DNA from: Cohnella zeiphila
GTDB lineage: Bacteria > Bacillota > Bacilli > Paenibacillales > Paenibacillaceae
Reading direction: 5' to 3'
NCBI RefSeq assembly: GCF_014212055.1
Contig: NZ_JACJVO010000024.1
Coordinates: forward strand, 239,865-303,864
Length of the DNA: 64,000 bases
Shown: positions 16,901 through 25,378 of the stretch, in pieces
Numbering within the stretch: position 1 is the stretch's first letter
How the letters are laid out: every line of letters starts with the position of its first letter
Notes under the pieces: model-generated
Databases searched by the model: none
Seen by the model: the letters and a program-made list of their open reading frames with translations, nothing else
What the model was told of the DNA's origin: nothing
Translations under genes and position numbers: made by a program

Positions 16901-19900
16901 CGGCTTCATACAGCGTGAACTTAACGCCGGGCAGCGCCTTTTCTGCAGGATCAACCTTTTGGATATACAGCACACCGTTGGACCCCGCGCCGCCGCTTAC
17001 GTCATTGACATCCAACGTGCTTTCGCTGCTTGCCTCAATAGGCGGCAGGCTGTCATCGCCTAACAGCTCGATTTTGTTTCCGACTTTTCCAGGAGACATC
17101 CCGCTCGACTCGGTCTGATAGACGAACTGGTAGAACTGGTTCGGGTCCTTCATCTTGAAGATCAGCTTGGTAGGATTGCCCTCAGATTTTTGCATCTCCA
17201 CCGTGATCTCAGGGTCGGGACCGGTTAAATCGAGCGCCGCGCCATCCCTTACGAGGGCTCCGCTCGGGGTCATCGTGGCACGGTAGATCGCCATATCGGG
17301 AGATGTCAGCGATATCTTGCCGTTCTCATCCTCGCGCAGCTTCAACCCTGCCCCAAGGGTGTCCTGCAAATAGACTCTATCCGTCATCGTGTAAGACGGG
17401 GCGTAGTTCACCGTCCATTCCTGAATGCCGGGGGAGGGCTTGGACACCGACTTGGTCAGCGAACTGAGCGGAACGATCACCTTGCGGCTTTCAGTATACT
17501 TTGTTTCAACGTCGCCCCACTTGATCGTCAACTCAGCTTGATTAGATCCCTCATGCCTCGTCTTGCCTGCCGCGAGATCTTCACCTATCGTCTCCGCCGT
17601 AGGGCTTGCCTTCACCAAAATAACGTAAGGACCTTCCAGCTTGGTGAAGGTAAAAGTGCCTACGTTGCCGCTATGGGAGAAGCTGACCACATGGGCATCG
17701 GAGTCTGGCGGAATGACATTGTTAGCCTTAATTTGGGTACCGTATTGCGTATCTGAATTATTGCTCGAATAGCCTTGATAAAGCTCATAGAACTTCCCGC
17801 TCGCATCATAGGGGACAAATTCCCAGCCCTCGGGCAAGGTGTCCACCAGCTTAATGTCGCTGGCTACCCGATTGCCGCCGTACTTAGCCATCGCTACAGT
17901 GTCTAAGCCTTTATGATTGACTCCAAGACGGAAAGTTACCGTCTTGGTCACCCGATCGTAGCCCGCGATCGTCCATGCCTCGTTGCTGTCGTTCGCGATG
18001 TAGCTGTTGATATCGTTAGGCTTAACGTTCTCAGGTGTACCGTCAGCTTTCAAAGGCTTGGACGCGAAGAGCATGTCCTTTTCAAGCATATTCCCGTGAC
18101 GATTCACATAATTTTGCGCACTTATATTTGTATATTTATCACCGTCAAACAAATAGGCGCGGTTATATCTGGGGGCTGCGTAGCCTGTTTTGGAATACTG
18201 CCCTGCGAATTGCTCCGGGTCGGTCATCAACGCACGGAAAGTGAAGCTCGCTTGCTGGTCAGAGTAACCACTGACCTTCAATAGATCTGCCACCTGCACG
18301 CCGTCCTGATACAAAGGAATCACTTCGCCTTGCAAACCATTGCCGGTGGTAAGGGAGCCCTCAAGATACTGCTGCCCAATCAAATCTGCATTACCCTTAA
18401 CATCATTTGCAAGTGCCGTCAAAACCGCTGGAGCAACCTTGCCCTTCGAATCCAGCTTCTCGGGATCGATGAAGTTGGGGGTTCTGTTGTACACCAGCAG
18501 GTCATACACCACTGCACCGGGGTCATTATATTGCGGTGTCAGAGTCACTGTCCATGTACTGGCACCGATCTTGAGGTCGTCAGCGGTGAATGTGCCGCTC
18601 TTGGTCAAACCATGCGCGCCAACGGTGACCATTGCGGAAGCACTCACGGTTTTGGGGTTATTCCCCTCAGTCGCATCGTTGTCCTGCAGGCCGTTTGGGG
18701 GATTTTCCAGCGCCCAGTTGGCACGAGCCCAATTCGTGAAGCTGCTGCCGCTGTCCACCTTGGACACAATGACCAGCCTGACAGCGCTGTTTTCCCCTCC
18801 AGGAATAGAATAAGTAGTGCCAGTCGGGGTAATTGGCGTTGTCGTGACAGACCAGTTATTCGTGTTGGTATCCCACAGCTGATAAGCAGCCGATACGAAC
18901 TCCAGCCCGATCGGCAGAGCATCAGTAATGGTGAAGTTCTTTAGTCCCTGCTTGGTGTAATTTTTGTTCGCATCGATGGTCCACGTCACAAGGGTGTCAT
19001 TCCCCTGCTTGCTCACCACACCGGATTGCTGAATCCAGTCGGGATAGATGTTGACGCGATAAGAGAGTGCCTTGACCAACACATTCCCGTTCTCCATCAA
19101 CTGAGCGGTGGTCTCCATCTTCTGACCACCATCATTTCCAGGGACAGGCTGATACTCATAGTAGTACAGTCCCTTGGGAATCCACGTCTTGAAAGTAAGG
19201 GTCGCCTTATCGCGAGAACCCGCCGGGAAGGTGTAGGATAGCGCACCGTCTTCATAGACAGGCGTTGCCGACTGCCCATCGACCGTGAACGAACCTTCCA
19301 CATAGACACCGGCAGCGTTGAGGGTAGTGCCCTTGCTAAGGTCGTCATAAAATGTCTTTCCGTCCAGCGGCAGCGGAATCGTGTTATCATCCTGGTCAAA
19401 AGCTGCGACATCCACTTTCCACGTGATTGTTCCCTCTACAAACGAATTCTTACCTAGATTAACATAGCTATATTGACTAGGCTTATTACTGTCCAGAGGG
19501 GTTATGGCGATGCTATACGCGGGCGTCAGCGGCGGGTTATCGATGATGTAGTTCTTGCCGAATATTTCTGTTTTTCCGCTCGTCCCGTAGTCTATGTCCG
19601 TCAAATCCGCTTTTGCAGTGAACGTAAGACTGATTAGGACGTCTCTTTTGATACCGTTAAAAAACGCCTCATCGCCATCAAAGGTAATGGTGACGGAAGT
19701 CGCGCTAAAAGTAGCGGTTGCGATTTTCTGGCCACCCACCATGATGTCCTTGCTGCCCGTTCCCGTCAGGTTCACCATGGGGAAGTGATTGGCTTTGTCA
19801 AAAATCACCGTGTCGCCCTGCTGGATAATCGAATCAGGCTCAGCGCTTTGATTGTCGCCAAGCACCGGCACCTTGAGGTTGGTCAGACTCAGGGTGAATG

Positions 19901-20285
19901 GCTGTCTACCGTTAATGATACCAGTACCATCGTCCTGTATAGTTTTCCCGTCCTGTGTGACTTCCAGCGGAAAGGGTGAATTCGCTCCCTTGAGCACCGC
20001 CGTTTTGTCCGATGGGACCGCCGCCATCGCTGCGGATTTGGCCGGCGCATCGTACACCGCCTCAGGCACCGTGGATGGTTTGTCCGGCGCACCATATACC
20101 GCCTCAGGAACCGATAACGGTTCGTTCGCGCTCGGCGAGCCGGCTCCGCTCGCCTCTGCCATCCCGGAACTATCTGACGAGCTCTCCGCATATGCGGCAG
20201 GAGAGAGCGTTACCGCCTGCAAGGCAAGCAATACCGCCAAACAGAAAGATAGCACAGATGTTCTTGCACGACGTCTTCGTTTCAT
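13977..20285 (-). CDS. Giant VPKTG-anchored surface adhesin (2102 aa)
   Basis: A signal peptide (residues 1-33, ending AYAES) is followed by two VPEAVY-containing repeats. A long stretch of adhesin-type beta domains (about 90-1130; several isopeptide or SdrD-like modules such as TWTIDANKNYTKQGLKNFTI) comes next, then a CnaB/SpaA domain (GVLYIQKVDPAEKALPGVKF). Three tandem pilin-like repeats follow (about 1215-1550, each starting PGKL/GGLL and ending in a NA(R/K)YLPG-like link), then an Ig-like and two carboxypeptidase-regulatory-like domains. A Pro-Gly repeat region (about 1960-2050) precedes the sorting signal VPKTGD (2064-2069), a membrane helix and KKKK. It is a wall-anchored fibre or stalk-like adhesin. 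The neighbouring class B sortase is the likely anchor enzyme. Its promoter carries the tandem heptamers shared with the SLH gene. Confidence 0.92.
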   Translation of the reverse strand: MKRRRRARTSVLSFCLAVLLALQAVTLSPAAYAESSSDSSGMAEASGAGSPSANEPLSVPEAVYGAPDKPSTVPEAVYDAPAKSAAMAAVPSDKTAVLKGANSPFPLEVTQDGKTIQDDGTGIINGRQPFTLSLTNLKVPVLGDNQSAEPDSIIQQGDTVIFDKANHFPMVNLTGTGSKDIMVGGQKIATATFSATSVTITFDGDEAFFNGIKRDVLISLTFTAKADLTDIDYGTSGKTEIFGKNYIIDNPPLTPAYSIAITPLDSNKPSQYSYVNLGKNSFVEGTITWKVDVAAFDQDDNTIPLPLDGKTFYDDLSKGTTLNAAGVYVEGSFTVDGQSATPVYEDGALSYTFPAGSRDKATLTFKTWIPKGLYYYEYQPVPGNDGGQKMETTAQLMENGNVLVKALSYRVNIYPDWIQQSGVVSKQGNDTLVTWTIDANKNYTKQGLKNFTITDALPIGLEFVSAAYQLWDTNTNNWSVTTTPITPTGTTYSIPGGENSAVRLVIVSKVDSGSSFTNWARANWALENPPNGLQDNDATEGNNPKTVSASAMVTVGAHGLTKSGTFTADDLKIGASTWTVTLTPQYNDPGAVVYDLLVYNRTPNFIDPEKLDSKGKVAPAVLTALANDVKGNADLIGQQYLEGSLTTGNGLQGEVIPLYQDGVQVADLLKVSGYSDQQASFTFRALMTDPEQFAGQYSKTGYAAPRYNRAYLFDGDKYTNISAQNYVNRHGNMLEKDMLFASKPLKADGTPENVKPNDINSYIANDSNEAWTIAGYDRVTKTVTFRLGVNHKGLDTVAMAKYGGNRVASDIKLVDTLPEGWEFVPYDASGKFYELYQGYSSNNSDTQYGTQIKANNVIPPDSDAHVVSFSHSGNVGTFTFTKLEGPYVILVKASPTAETIGEDLAAGKTRHEGSNQAELTIKWGDVETKYTESRKVIVPLSSLTKSVSKPSPGIQEWTVNYAPSYTMTDRVYLQDTLGAGLKLREDENGKISLTSPDMAIYRATMTPSGALVRDGAALDLTGPDPEITVEMQKSEGNPTKLIFKMKDPNQFYQFVYQTESSGMSPGKVGNKIELLGDDSLPPIEASSESTLDVNDVSGGAGSNGVLYIQKVDPAEKALPGVKFTLYEADGKTPAKDQNGKAIEGFTDANGKLMLLIPTPGLYQLKQTYIDENTYLPTTTVYPVRVANVKDSPTFADGELVTSSNPLIVPTPVWVPGDLKLDTAIEGKGADPNKEFEYTITFSNGKSYAYSGSISGTVASGGTVKLKGGQTITIKDIPDGITYTIDQMDYTDEGYVTDPASLTRTGSIVENETVEAKFINAKYLPGKLTIAETVAGNGADKNKAFEFFVTFEGAGAGKTYSYTTSDGATGTIESGGRIFLKHGESAVIDEIPKGTTYTVTETDYSEDGYTTTWPDWQTTGTIVEEGDHRAEVVNTRMLYGGLLIGQTVEGSGADKNKDFAFTVQFPDAAAGEAYAYTKSDGTVGTIESGETITLKHGETVAIEGIPSGDSYIVTQADYSGEDYTAAPANRTYSGTIIEKQIAEARFVNARYLPGKLTLTADPEVVPGDGKTPSQLTATLTDYEGKPVANQEVVFILPDHSEVTATTDAEGKAIIPYTPPKLDTTTPEDHNITAKVDSLTEGNLTADTKVTAVPAAITGVLRDNTTGEVIPNAPIVITDETNGDKYMITTDIDGAYFLPVPYGGDYTISFTKNIKVNGVDEPITFTQKAEVDNDVKGGEVVPADITAVGVVLLKQPEGQSLLLNNELAGKMRIYLQDANGQYVVDENGAPKAFSLQPNGAFSADGLSAETYKMEVRYEVAPGKELTIIRDAKLDVKANGELNVSQELIDPYGTVTDATTGLAIEGAEVTLYYADTPKNKANGIEPGTKVTLPAIPGFAPNDNASPSQNSDANGAYAYMVFPDTDYYLVVTKTGYETYTSTTISVGSDIVRYDVQLKPISSGGGGPGPVGPGTENPGSDPVSPGNGNPGTANPGTDPANPGTDNPGTENPGTEPANPGTANPGTGNPGTDPANPGTANPGTGNPGTASPEPGKPGSGNNGNNELDNVPKTGDNSVPPIFYLALALMSLITIGLCLLGGKKKKVIQ
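14110..14400 (-). repeat. Pro-Gly spacer repeat array in adhesin gene
   Basis: A GC-rich array of short in-frame units encodes NPGT(A/G/E/D) NPGT and DPANPGT variants. It forms the wall-spanning spacer just before the sorting signal. Such arrays change length easily by slippage. Confidence 0.9.
15635..16645 (-). repeat. Three tandem pilin-like domain repeats
   Basis: Three copies of a 107-118-residue domain follow each other in the adhesin. Each starts (P)GxLxxxxxxxGxGADxNKxFxF, carries a SGGxxxLKxGxxxxIxxIPxGxxY core and ends before a new YLPG or MLYG link. They look like the isopeptide-type pilin domains found in Gram-positive surface proteins. Confidence 0.85.
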
Positions 20286-20469
20286 TGTCTAAGCTCTCCT
20301 TACGCTTTTTACTTGTCTCAGCGCAACTGGCATTGATGAAATATTATGCCGTTTCAGATGACCGAATAAGGGCCCCGGTTGTACGGGCGTTGATCAACAC
20401 TTAGTCACTTCCCTTCAATCGAGCACTCTTGTAATATTCGCGATGTAGCGACAAATTTCCCCAATCTTC

Positions 20470-20503
20470 ATTTTAAAAAAAGAAACTGTACAAAATCTCT
20501 ACA
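20470..20503 (-). promoter_or_regulatory. Adhesin promoter with SARP-like tandem heptamers
   Basis: Reading the minus strand: TGTAGAG (20503-20497), 4 bases, TGTACAG (20492-20486), exactly 10 bases, then the -10 TAAAAT (20475-20470). Start-to-start spacing of the heptamers is 11 bp. The downstream leader holds a small hairpin TCGC...GCGA at about 20437-20452, which is also present upstream of the SLH gene. The predicted leader is about 180 bases. The rest of the 20286-20634 gap shows nothing else but the terminator of the SLH gene. Confidence 0.7.
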
Positions 20504-20570
20504 AGAACCATCCCATTCTCCTATCGACAATACCGCCCCCATGTCTATGATCCCAACTATGATGCTATGT

Positions 20571-20611
20571 AAAACACCCCCAAACCCCACGCGCTCGTGA
20601 AGTTGGAGGTG
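20571..20611 (-). terminator. Terminator after the SLH gene
   Basis: The minus strand has stem CACCTCCAACTTCACG paired imperfectly with CGTGGGGTTTGGGGGTG, loop AGCG, then TTTTAC. It follows the SLH gene stop and is close in sequence to the hairpin at 13110-13150. Confidence 0.85.
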
Positions 20612-20634
20612 CTTGACGTTACTTTGCCCTATTA

Positions 20635-23600
20635 TTACTGAACGATCGTTTCGCCGCCTTCCGGACGGCTGGTGTAGCTGTGGACTTGGGACGCTTCTTC
20701 AATCTGATAGAAGGCCCAATGGCTCATCGGTACGTCGGACCAAGTGGACTTCGTCTCGCCGTACAAAGGCCCTCTTCCCAGCGCCCGGTTGAACACGGTC
20801 ACGCCTTCGGCGCGGGTCAGTACCTTGTTCGGCTGGAAGCTGCCGTTCGGCATTCCTTCCATATAACCGGCTTGCTGAACCTCGCCGATTACTCCAGCTG
20901 CCCAATGTCCTTTGACGTCAGCGAAGGTGCTGGTTCCGCCCTCAAGCTTCTTCCAGCGCGCGATAATCGCCGCCAATTCCGCTCTCGAGATCTTTTGATC
21001 CGGTTTGAACGTACCGTCCGGCATACCGACCATAAGACCCGACGCAGCAACCTTGCTAATCGCTGCAGATGCCCAGTGCTTTGCCTTTACATCCGGGAAG
21101 CTTGGCGCCGTACCCGTTGTCTGCAAGTCAGCCACACGGGACAGGATCGCAGCCACTTGCGCTCTCGTGAAGGCGACATTCGGACCGAAAGTTCCGTCCG
21201 GCAGACCGACGATGTAAGCTTGATGGCTTCCTTCGGCCCCATTTCCGGAGTTTCCGTTCGTTCCGTCGTCTACGTTAAGAATCGTGAAGGTGCTGAACTT
21301 GCCGATCGAGATAGTCAGACCCAGTTTGCCATCCGCATAATCCCCGATGGTCGGCTTCAACAATTCCTTTGTGCCGTCGCTATGCTCGACGAATACGGCC
21401 AGGCTCGCCAGGTAAGCTTCTTTGGCCTTCGCATCCGTCGGTACATGGCTGGCGCTCAGCGGCAAGGTGATCTTCACGGCACGGCTGCTCATGTTCGTCT
21501 CGATCGTCATCGGACGGTCCACGACATACGCGTTGCCGCCTTTCATCATGTCCTTTACAAGCTGCTCCGTCCGTGCCCGATCTTCGACTTGCTTGCGCTC
21601 GTCTTCCTTCTTGATCGGTACCAGACGGAAATAGAGATTCGGATCCAGGTTGCCAAGCGACGCATTCGGGATGGTGATCATCCCGTTATCGGTGTAGATC
21701 TCCAGATCCAGTCCCGCGTCTTTTACGGCTTTGGTCGCCGCATCCGGCAGATCCACGCGAACGTCCTTGACTTCGTCTTTGGCGTCCGGAATGACGATGC
21801 GCACCGCTGGAGCCTTAGCCGCAAGCGTCTTCTGTACCGCTTCGAGCGCCTTTGACGTCTCGAAGGTTACTTTGTCGCTCTTCGTGCCGTCGGTATTGGT
21901 CGTACGTTCGATCTCCGTTTGCGCAACGACGCCATGTCCGCTTGCTTCCACATTGACCGTGATCTTCTCGACGTTAGGCGTCGACGGAGCCGAGACAACC
22001 GGCGGATAGCCGCGGTTAATCGTTACCGTGTATTCGCCCAGCAGCACATTCGGGTTATTTTTGTCATAAATGCCGACCTTGATCGTATTGACGCCTACCT
22101 GCAACGGGAGCTTGCTCCAATCGCCGACTGCCACCTCTTCGCCATTGAGGTTTACCTTGACGATCGTCCCGTCCTTGTTCAGCGCTTCGGGAGACAGGCC
22201 GATGCTCGCTACCTCGTTCGGTACATTGCCCACGTAACCGGACGGTACGTTCGGATCGAAGGCCGGCTCCAGGGCGATATCTTGAGCGCCGTTAACAAGG
22301 CCGAAGCCGTCATTTGTCAATTTCCCGTCCGGGTTGTTGAGCGGGTAAGGAAGATCGGTCTCTGCAATATCGCCCAACTTATTGTTCTCATTGCCGGCTT
22401 GGTGTACGTTGCTGGGCTCGGCATCTTCATAGGCCAGCTTATCGCCCGACTTGTAACCGGTCGGCAGGTTGACCACAACTTCGTTGCCGTCGAATTCAAA
22501 CGGCCCCGTGACTGGCTTGCCAGCTACCGTCAAGCCAGTCAAATCGATGCTGTCGGGGTCGACATCCTGGTTGAATACGAGCCGCATCTTGTTGTTCGGC
22601 TCTACTTTTGCGGTCACCAGTTGCAGCGGAACGATTCCGTTGTCGACCACTGGCTGATTGTCTGCGGTAATCTTGCCGAGTACATTCTCCGGATGCTCTT
22701 TATCCGCAATTTTGCCTCCGCTCGGATCATACTCAACCGCAATATAATTATTGCCGGGTGGCAGCGGTTCGGACAATGTCACTTTGACATTCTCCCCATC
22801 GATCTCGACAGCCGTTACGGTTTGTCCGTTGATTTTCATTCCATTGAAATCTTCGGCCGTTAAATTGACATCGATCGGATGGTTGAACGTCAACGTCGCC
22901 TTATTCGGCTCCTCGTTCGACACCGTTACCTTTACGAGCTTTAACGGTTCAAGGGCGACAATGTTTTTGGTCGCGGTGATTTGAATGCTATTGACATCGT
23001 CCGGCATACCGCCATATTCAATGACGTAGCCCGTAACATCCGGATTTGAAGGATTAAAATCGTTCCATTTTCCTAGCTGATCGGGATTTCGAGGATCTAG
23101 ACCAAAGATATGTGCAACGTACTCTCCGCCCGAGTTGTTAGGCTCATACCCACTATTACCAACATTCCAATTGCTATATTGGTCATCAACACTTCCTGTT
23201 TCCGGAGGAATGTTATAACCTTGCCAGAACTTCAAGCCCTTGTCGTTGTCCTCTAATCCTTCAGGGCCTGTGACCCAGCGCCAGTCTCCGGCAGAGCTGA
23301 CATCAGCATTGGGATCGTTTAAACGGACAATATCCGCAGCGCCAATCCACCCGAGTCCCTGCGCTTTTTCCGCTATGAATTTATTTTCCTCTGAGCTAGT
23401 TATCGTAGCAAGATACCCCTGCCGTCCGAAATACTTCTTGTCGTTCGACTCTGCCTCCGTCCTAGCCGCAGACCAAGTAATGCTGTTTTCCTCACCCTTA
23501 TCGACAAATTCGTAATAATGATCTTCTCCGTTCACTTTAAAAGGCAATGCGCTGCCAAGCCCGAACTTGACCTCTCTCGCCACATCAGCAGTATTTGTCG

Positions 23601-24000
23601 AGAACGCAACGCTGCGTAATAAAGTTTGATAGTCCTCTGCGCTTCCATCACCGCTGAAAATTAAGATACCATCCTCATTTCTTGCAACTGAAACGCCAGA
23701 CGGCAAAGTTGAAGGAGGAGTCAACGTATCGCCATTTTGATAGGTATCAATGACGACTGTCGCACCATTCAATGGGATTGTGCTGTCAAGATCAATCGTT
23801 AATCCGGGATCAATGGCCACAGGTGATGCACCGAATGCCGTAACTCCATCGGAAGTCTTAATGCCCGTTCCCTCTCCCGCGGCAAAAGCCGCCGGAGCCG
23901 GGATCGCCGCGGCCAGGCTGCCGGCCACGATGACTGCGCTCATCAGCGCGGAGAGCTTCTGCTTCCACGGTAACGCCGTCCTCTTCTTTACGCTTGCCAT
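20635..24000 (-). CDS. S-layer-homology surface protein with C-type lectin-like domain
   Basis: The 1121-residue protein has a signal peptide (1-41, AFAAG cleavage region). A C-type-lectin-like domain follows at about 150-330, with ITWSAARTEAESN, LATITSSEEN, WIGA and a final GYVIEYGG. Then come three SwmB-like beta repeats with conserved VT-LTF and GNNY/GDK motifs (about 350-600). A cadherin-like beta sandwich (ASIGLSPEALNKDGTIVKV) and a linker domain follow. The C-terminus holds three SLH domains (about 928-1105; each with GxPDGTFxPxxxxxRAxxAxI and SDVxxxHWA). SLH domains bind pyruvylated secondary cell-wall polymer, so it is held non-covalently, in contrast to its sortase-anchored neighbour. 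It is followed by a terminator and preceded by the response regulator. Confidence 0.93.
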   Translation of the reverse strand: MASVKKRTALPWKQKLSALMSAVIVAGSLAAAIPAPAAFAAGEGTGIKTSDGVTAFGASPVAIDPGLTIDLDSTIPLNGATVVIDTYQNGDTLTPPSTLPSGVSVARNEDGILIFSGDGSAEDYQTLLRSVAFSTNTADVAREVKFGLGSALPFKVNGEDHYYEFVDKGEENSITWSAARTEAESNDKKYFGRQGYLATITSSEENKFIAEKAQGLGWIGAADIVRLNDPNADVSSAGDWRWVTGPEGLEDNDKGLKFWQGYNIPPETGSVDDQYSNWNVGNSGYEPNNSGGEYVAHIFGLDPRNPDQLGKWNDFNPSNPDVTGYVIEYGGMPDDVNSIQITATKNIVALEPLKLVKVTVSNEEPNKATLTFNHPIDVNLTAEDFNGMKINGQTVTAVEIDGENVKVTLSEPLPPGNNYIAVEYDPSGGKIADKEHPENVLGKITADNQPVVDNGIVPLQLVTAKVEPNNKMRLVFNQDVDPDSIDLTGLTVAGKPVTGPFEFDGNEVVVNLPTGYKSGDKLAYEDAEPSNVHQAGNENNKLGDIAETDLPYPLNNPDGKLTNDGFGLVNGAQDIALEPAFDPNVPSGYVGNVPNEVASIGLSPEALNKDGTIVKVNLNGEEVAVGDWSKLPLQVGVNTIKVGIYDKNNPNVLLGEYTVTINRGYPPVVSAPSTPNVEKITVNVEASGHGVVAQTEIERTTNTDGTKSDKVTFETSKALEAVQKTLAAKAPAVRIVIPDAKDEVKDVRVDLPDAATKAVKDAGLDLEIYTDNGMITIPNASLGNLDPNLYFRLVPIKKEDERKQVEDRARTEQLVKDMMKGGNAYVVDRPMTIETNMSSRAVKITLPLSASHVPTDAKAKEAYLASLAVFVEHSDGTKELLKPTIGDYADGKLGLTISIGKFSTFTILNVDDGTNGNSGNGAEGSHQAYIVGLPDGTFGPNVAFTRAQVAAILSRVADLQTTGTAPSFPDVKAKHWASAAISKVAASGLMVGMPDGTFKPDQKISRAELAAIIARWKKLEGGTSTFADVKGHWAAGVIGEVQQAGYMEGMPNGSFQPNKVLTRAEGVTVFNRALGRGPLYGETKSTWSDVPMSHWAFYQIEEASQVHSYTSRPEGGETIVQ

Positions 24001-24053
24001 CTACTTTCCTCCTCGTAGCGTTCGCTATGCAGCGACAATTTTCTCCAACCTGA

Positions 24054-24087
24054 ATTATATGAATAGAAACTATACAAAAACTATACA
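24054..24087 (-). promoter_or_regulatory. SLH-gene promoter with SARP-like tandem heptamers
   Basis: The minus strand shows TGTATAG (24087-24081), TTTT, a perfect second TGTATAG (24076-24070), 10 bases, then a consensus -10 TATAAT (24059-24054). There is no good -35 hexamer; the repeats occupy its place, as in activator-dependent SARP promoters. A small hairpin TCGCTGCATAGCGA follows in the leader. Confidence 0.78.
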
Positions 24088-24095
24088 GCTCACTC

Positions 24096-25241
24096 TTATA
24101 TCTCCCGACCCCAGTTCGTATACCACTCGGTAATAGAAGAACCGGGCTTCTCGTTCAACTCCCAAAGCGCTTCCGACAACAAGCGGTATTGACGAATGAC
24201 CGACGAGCGGTCGTTCGCGGCGGCATACAGCTTCATCAAGGCAAAATGAGCCTCTTCCTCCTGCGGATGGCGATTGCAGATTTCGAGATATTTCGCGATC
24301 GCCTTCTCGGGCCGGCCGCCGGCCAAGTAGCATTCCGCCATTTCCATGCCTGTTCGGATCCATAACTTGAGCAGACGCTGGCGCTCGCTTTCCGCCCATT
24401 CGTATTCGAATCCTCTCAAGTAATCGCCCGCGTGCAACGACATCAGCTTCTCATATTGATCGATCGTTTCGGCGGTCATCGGCGGTCCGTTCCTAATGCC
24501 GCGCTCCCACTCTTCCACATCCAACCGCACATCCTTCAGATGAAGGATGTAGCCTTCCGCCGCGCTTGCGATTTGAAAATGAGAACCAAACGGCTCCAAT
24601 GTTTTTCGGATGTGATAAACCGCGGTATACAATTGCGAATACGCCTTGCGCGGTTCATATTCCGGCCAGATCAAGTCGGCCAGCGCCGGCTTGCGTACAA
24701 GCTGTCCCCGATGCTGCAGCAAATACAGGAACAGTTCCTGCACCCTGGCCGTTCGCCAACGAATCGGAGCAACCGCCGAATCCCCGGCCTCGATGGCTAC
24801 TTGATGAAACAGTCGGACTTGGACGGGCTTTGCGGCTGCGGCTGCCGGCTCGCGCGACACAGGGACCCCCGCACGCTTCCGAAGACGCTGCACGGTTTTG
24901 AGCAGCCGATCCGATGGAACCGGCTTTAACAGGTAATCCACCGCATTCAATTCGAAAGCTTGAACCGCATATCCGGCGTAGGCGGTCACGAACACGACAA
25001 GAAGCCGCGGTTTGATCCGCAAAATCTGCTTCGTCCACTCCATTCCGTTCATTCCGGGCAGACGAATGTCCAAAAAAACGGCATCAATATCGTGATGAAG
25101 GACATACTCCTTAGCCTTCAGCGGATCCACGAACTTTCCCGCAACGGTGATGCCGGGTATTTGAACAAGATGGTGTTCCAGCGCGGTTAATGCCAAATAT
25201 TCGTCGTCCAGCAAAATGACCTTCATCGCTCCCTGCGTCAT
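24096..25241 (-). CDS. SAPR-family response regulator (REC-wHTH-BTAD)
   Basis: The 381-residue protein has a receiver domain (about 6-120) with phosphoacceptor Asp58 in VFLDIRLPGMNG, Thr86 and Lys106 (YLLKPVP). A winged-helix domain follows (about 145-225; WRTARVQELFLYLLQHRGQL, then QLYTAVYHIRKTLE), and a bacterial transcriptional activator helical-repeat domain occupies 250-370. This is the SAPR/SARP architecture. SARP proteins bind direct heptamer repeats 11 bp apart close to the -10, which is what lies upstream of this gene and of both surface genes. The start ATG 25241 has GGAGGG; ATG 25226 is the alternative. No partner kinase lies in the surface module itself. Confidence 0.9.
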   Translation of the reverse strand: MTQGAMKVILLDDEYLALTALEHHLVQIPGITVAGKFVDPLKAKEYVLHHDIDAVFLDIRLPGMNGMEWTKQILRIKPRLLVVFVTAYAGYAVQAFELNAVDYLLKPVPSDRLLKTVQRLRKRAGVPVSREPAAAAAKPVQVRLFHQVAIEAGDSAVAPIRWRTARVQELFLYLLQHRGQLVRKPALADLIWPEYEPRKAYSQLYTAVYHIRKTLEPFGSHFQIASAAEGYILHLKDVRLDVEEWERGIRNGPPMTAETIDQYEKLMSLHAGDYLRGFEYEWAESERQRLLKLWIRTGMEMAECYLAGGRPEKAIAKYLEICNRHPQEEEAHFALMKLYAAANDRSSVIRQYRLLSEALWELNEKPGSSITEWYTNWGREI

Positions 25242-25280
25242 GTCCCTCCTTCGCCCTGTAATTGAATTTGGACCCTATTC

Positions 25281-25314
25281 ATCGTAGCCGACCAACCTCT
25301 ACAATTTCTGAACA
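25281..25314 (-). promoter_or_regulatory. Regulator promoter with the same tandem heptamers
   Basis: The minus strand reads TGTTCAG (25314-25308), 4 bases, TGTAGAG (25303-25297), exactly 10 bases, then TACGAT (25286-25281). Spacing is identical to the two surface-gene promoters, so the regulator probably controls itself. Confidence 0.65.
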
Positions 25315-25378
25315 ACTTTTGCGCATACTACCCTTCGGCGCGTCGCTTTCGCGTACAAGGGTGAGGGAGGGGTTTACG

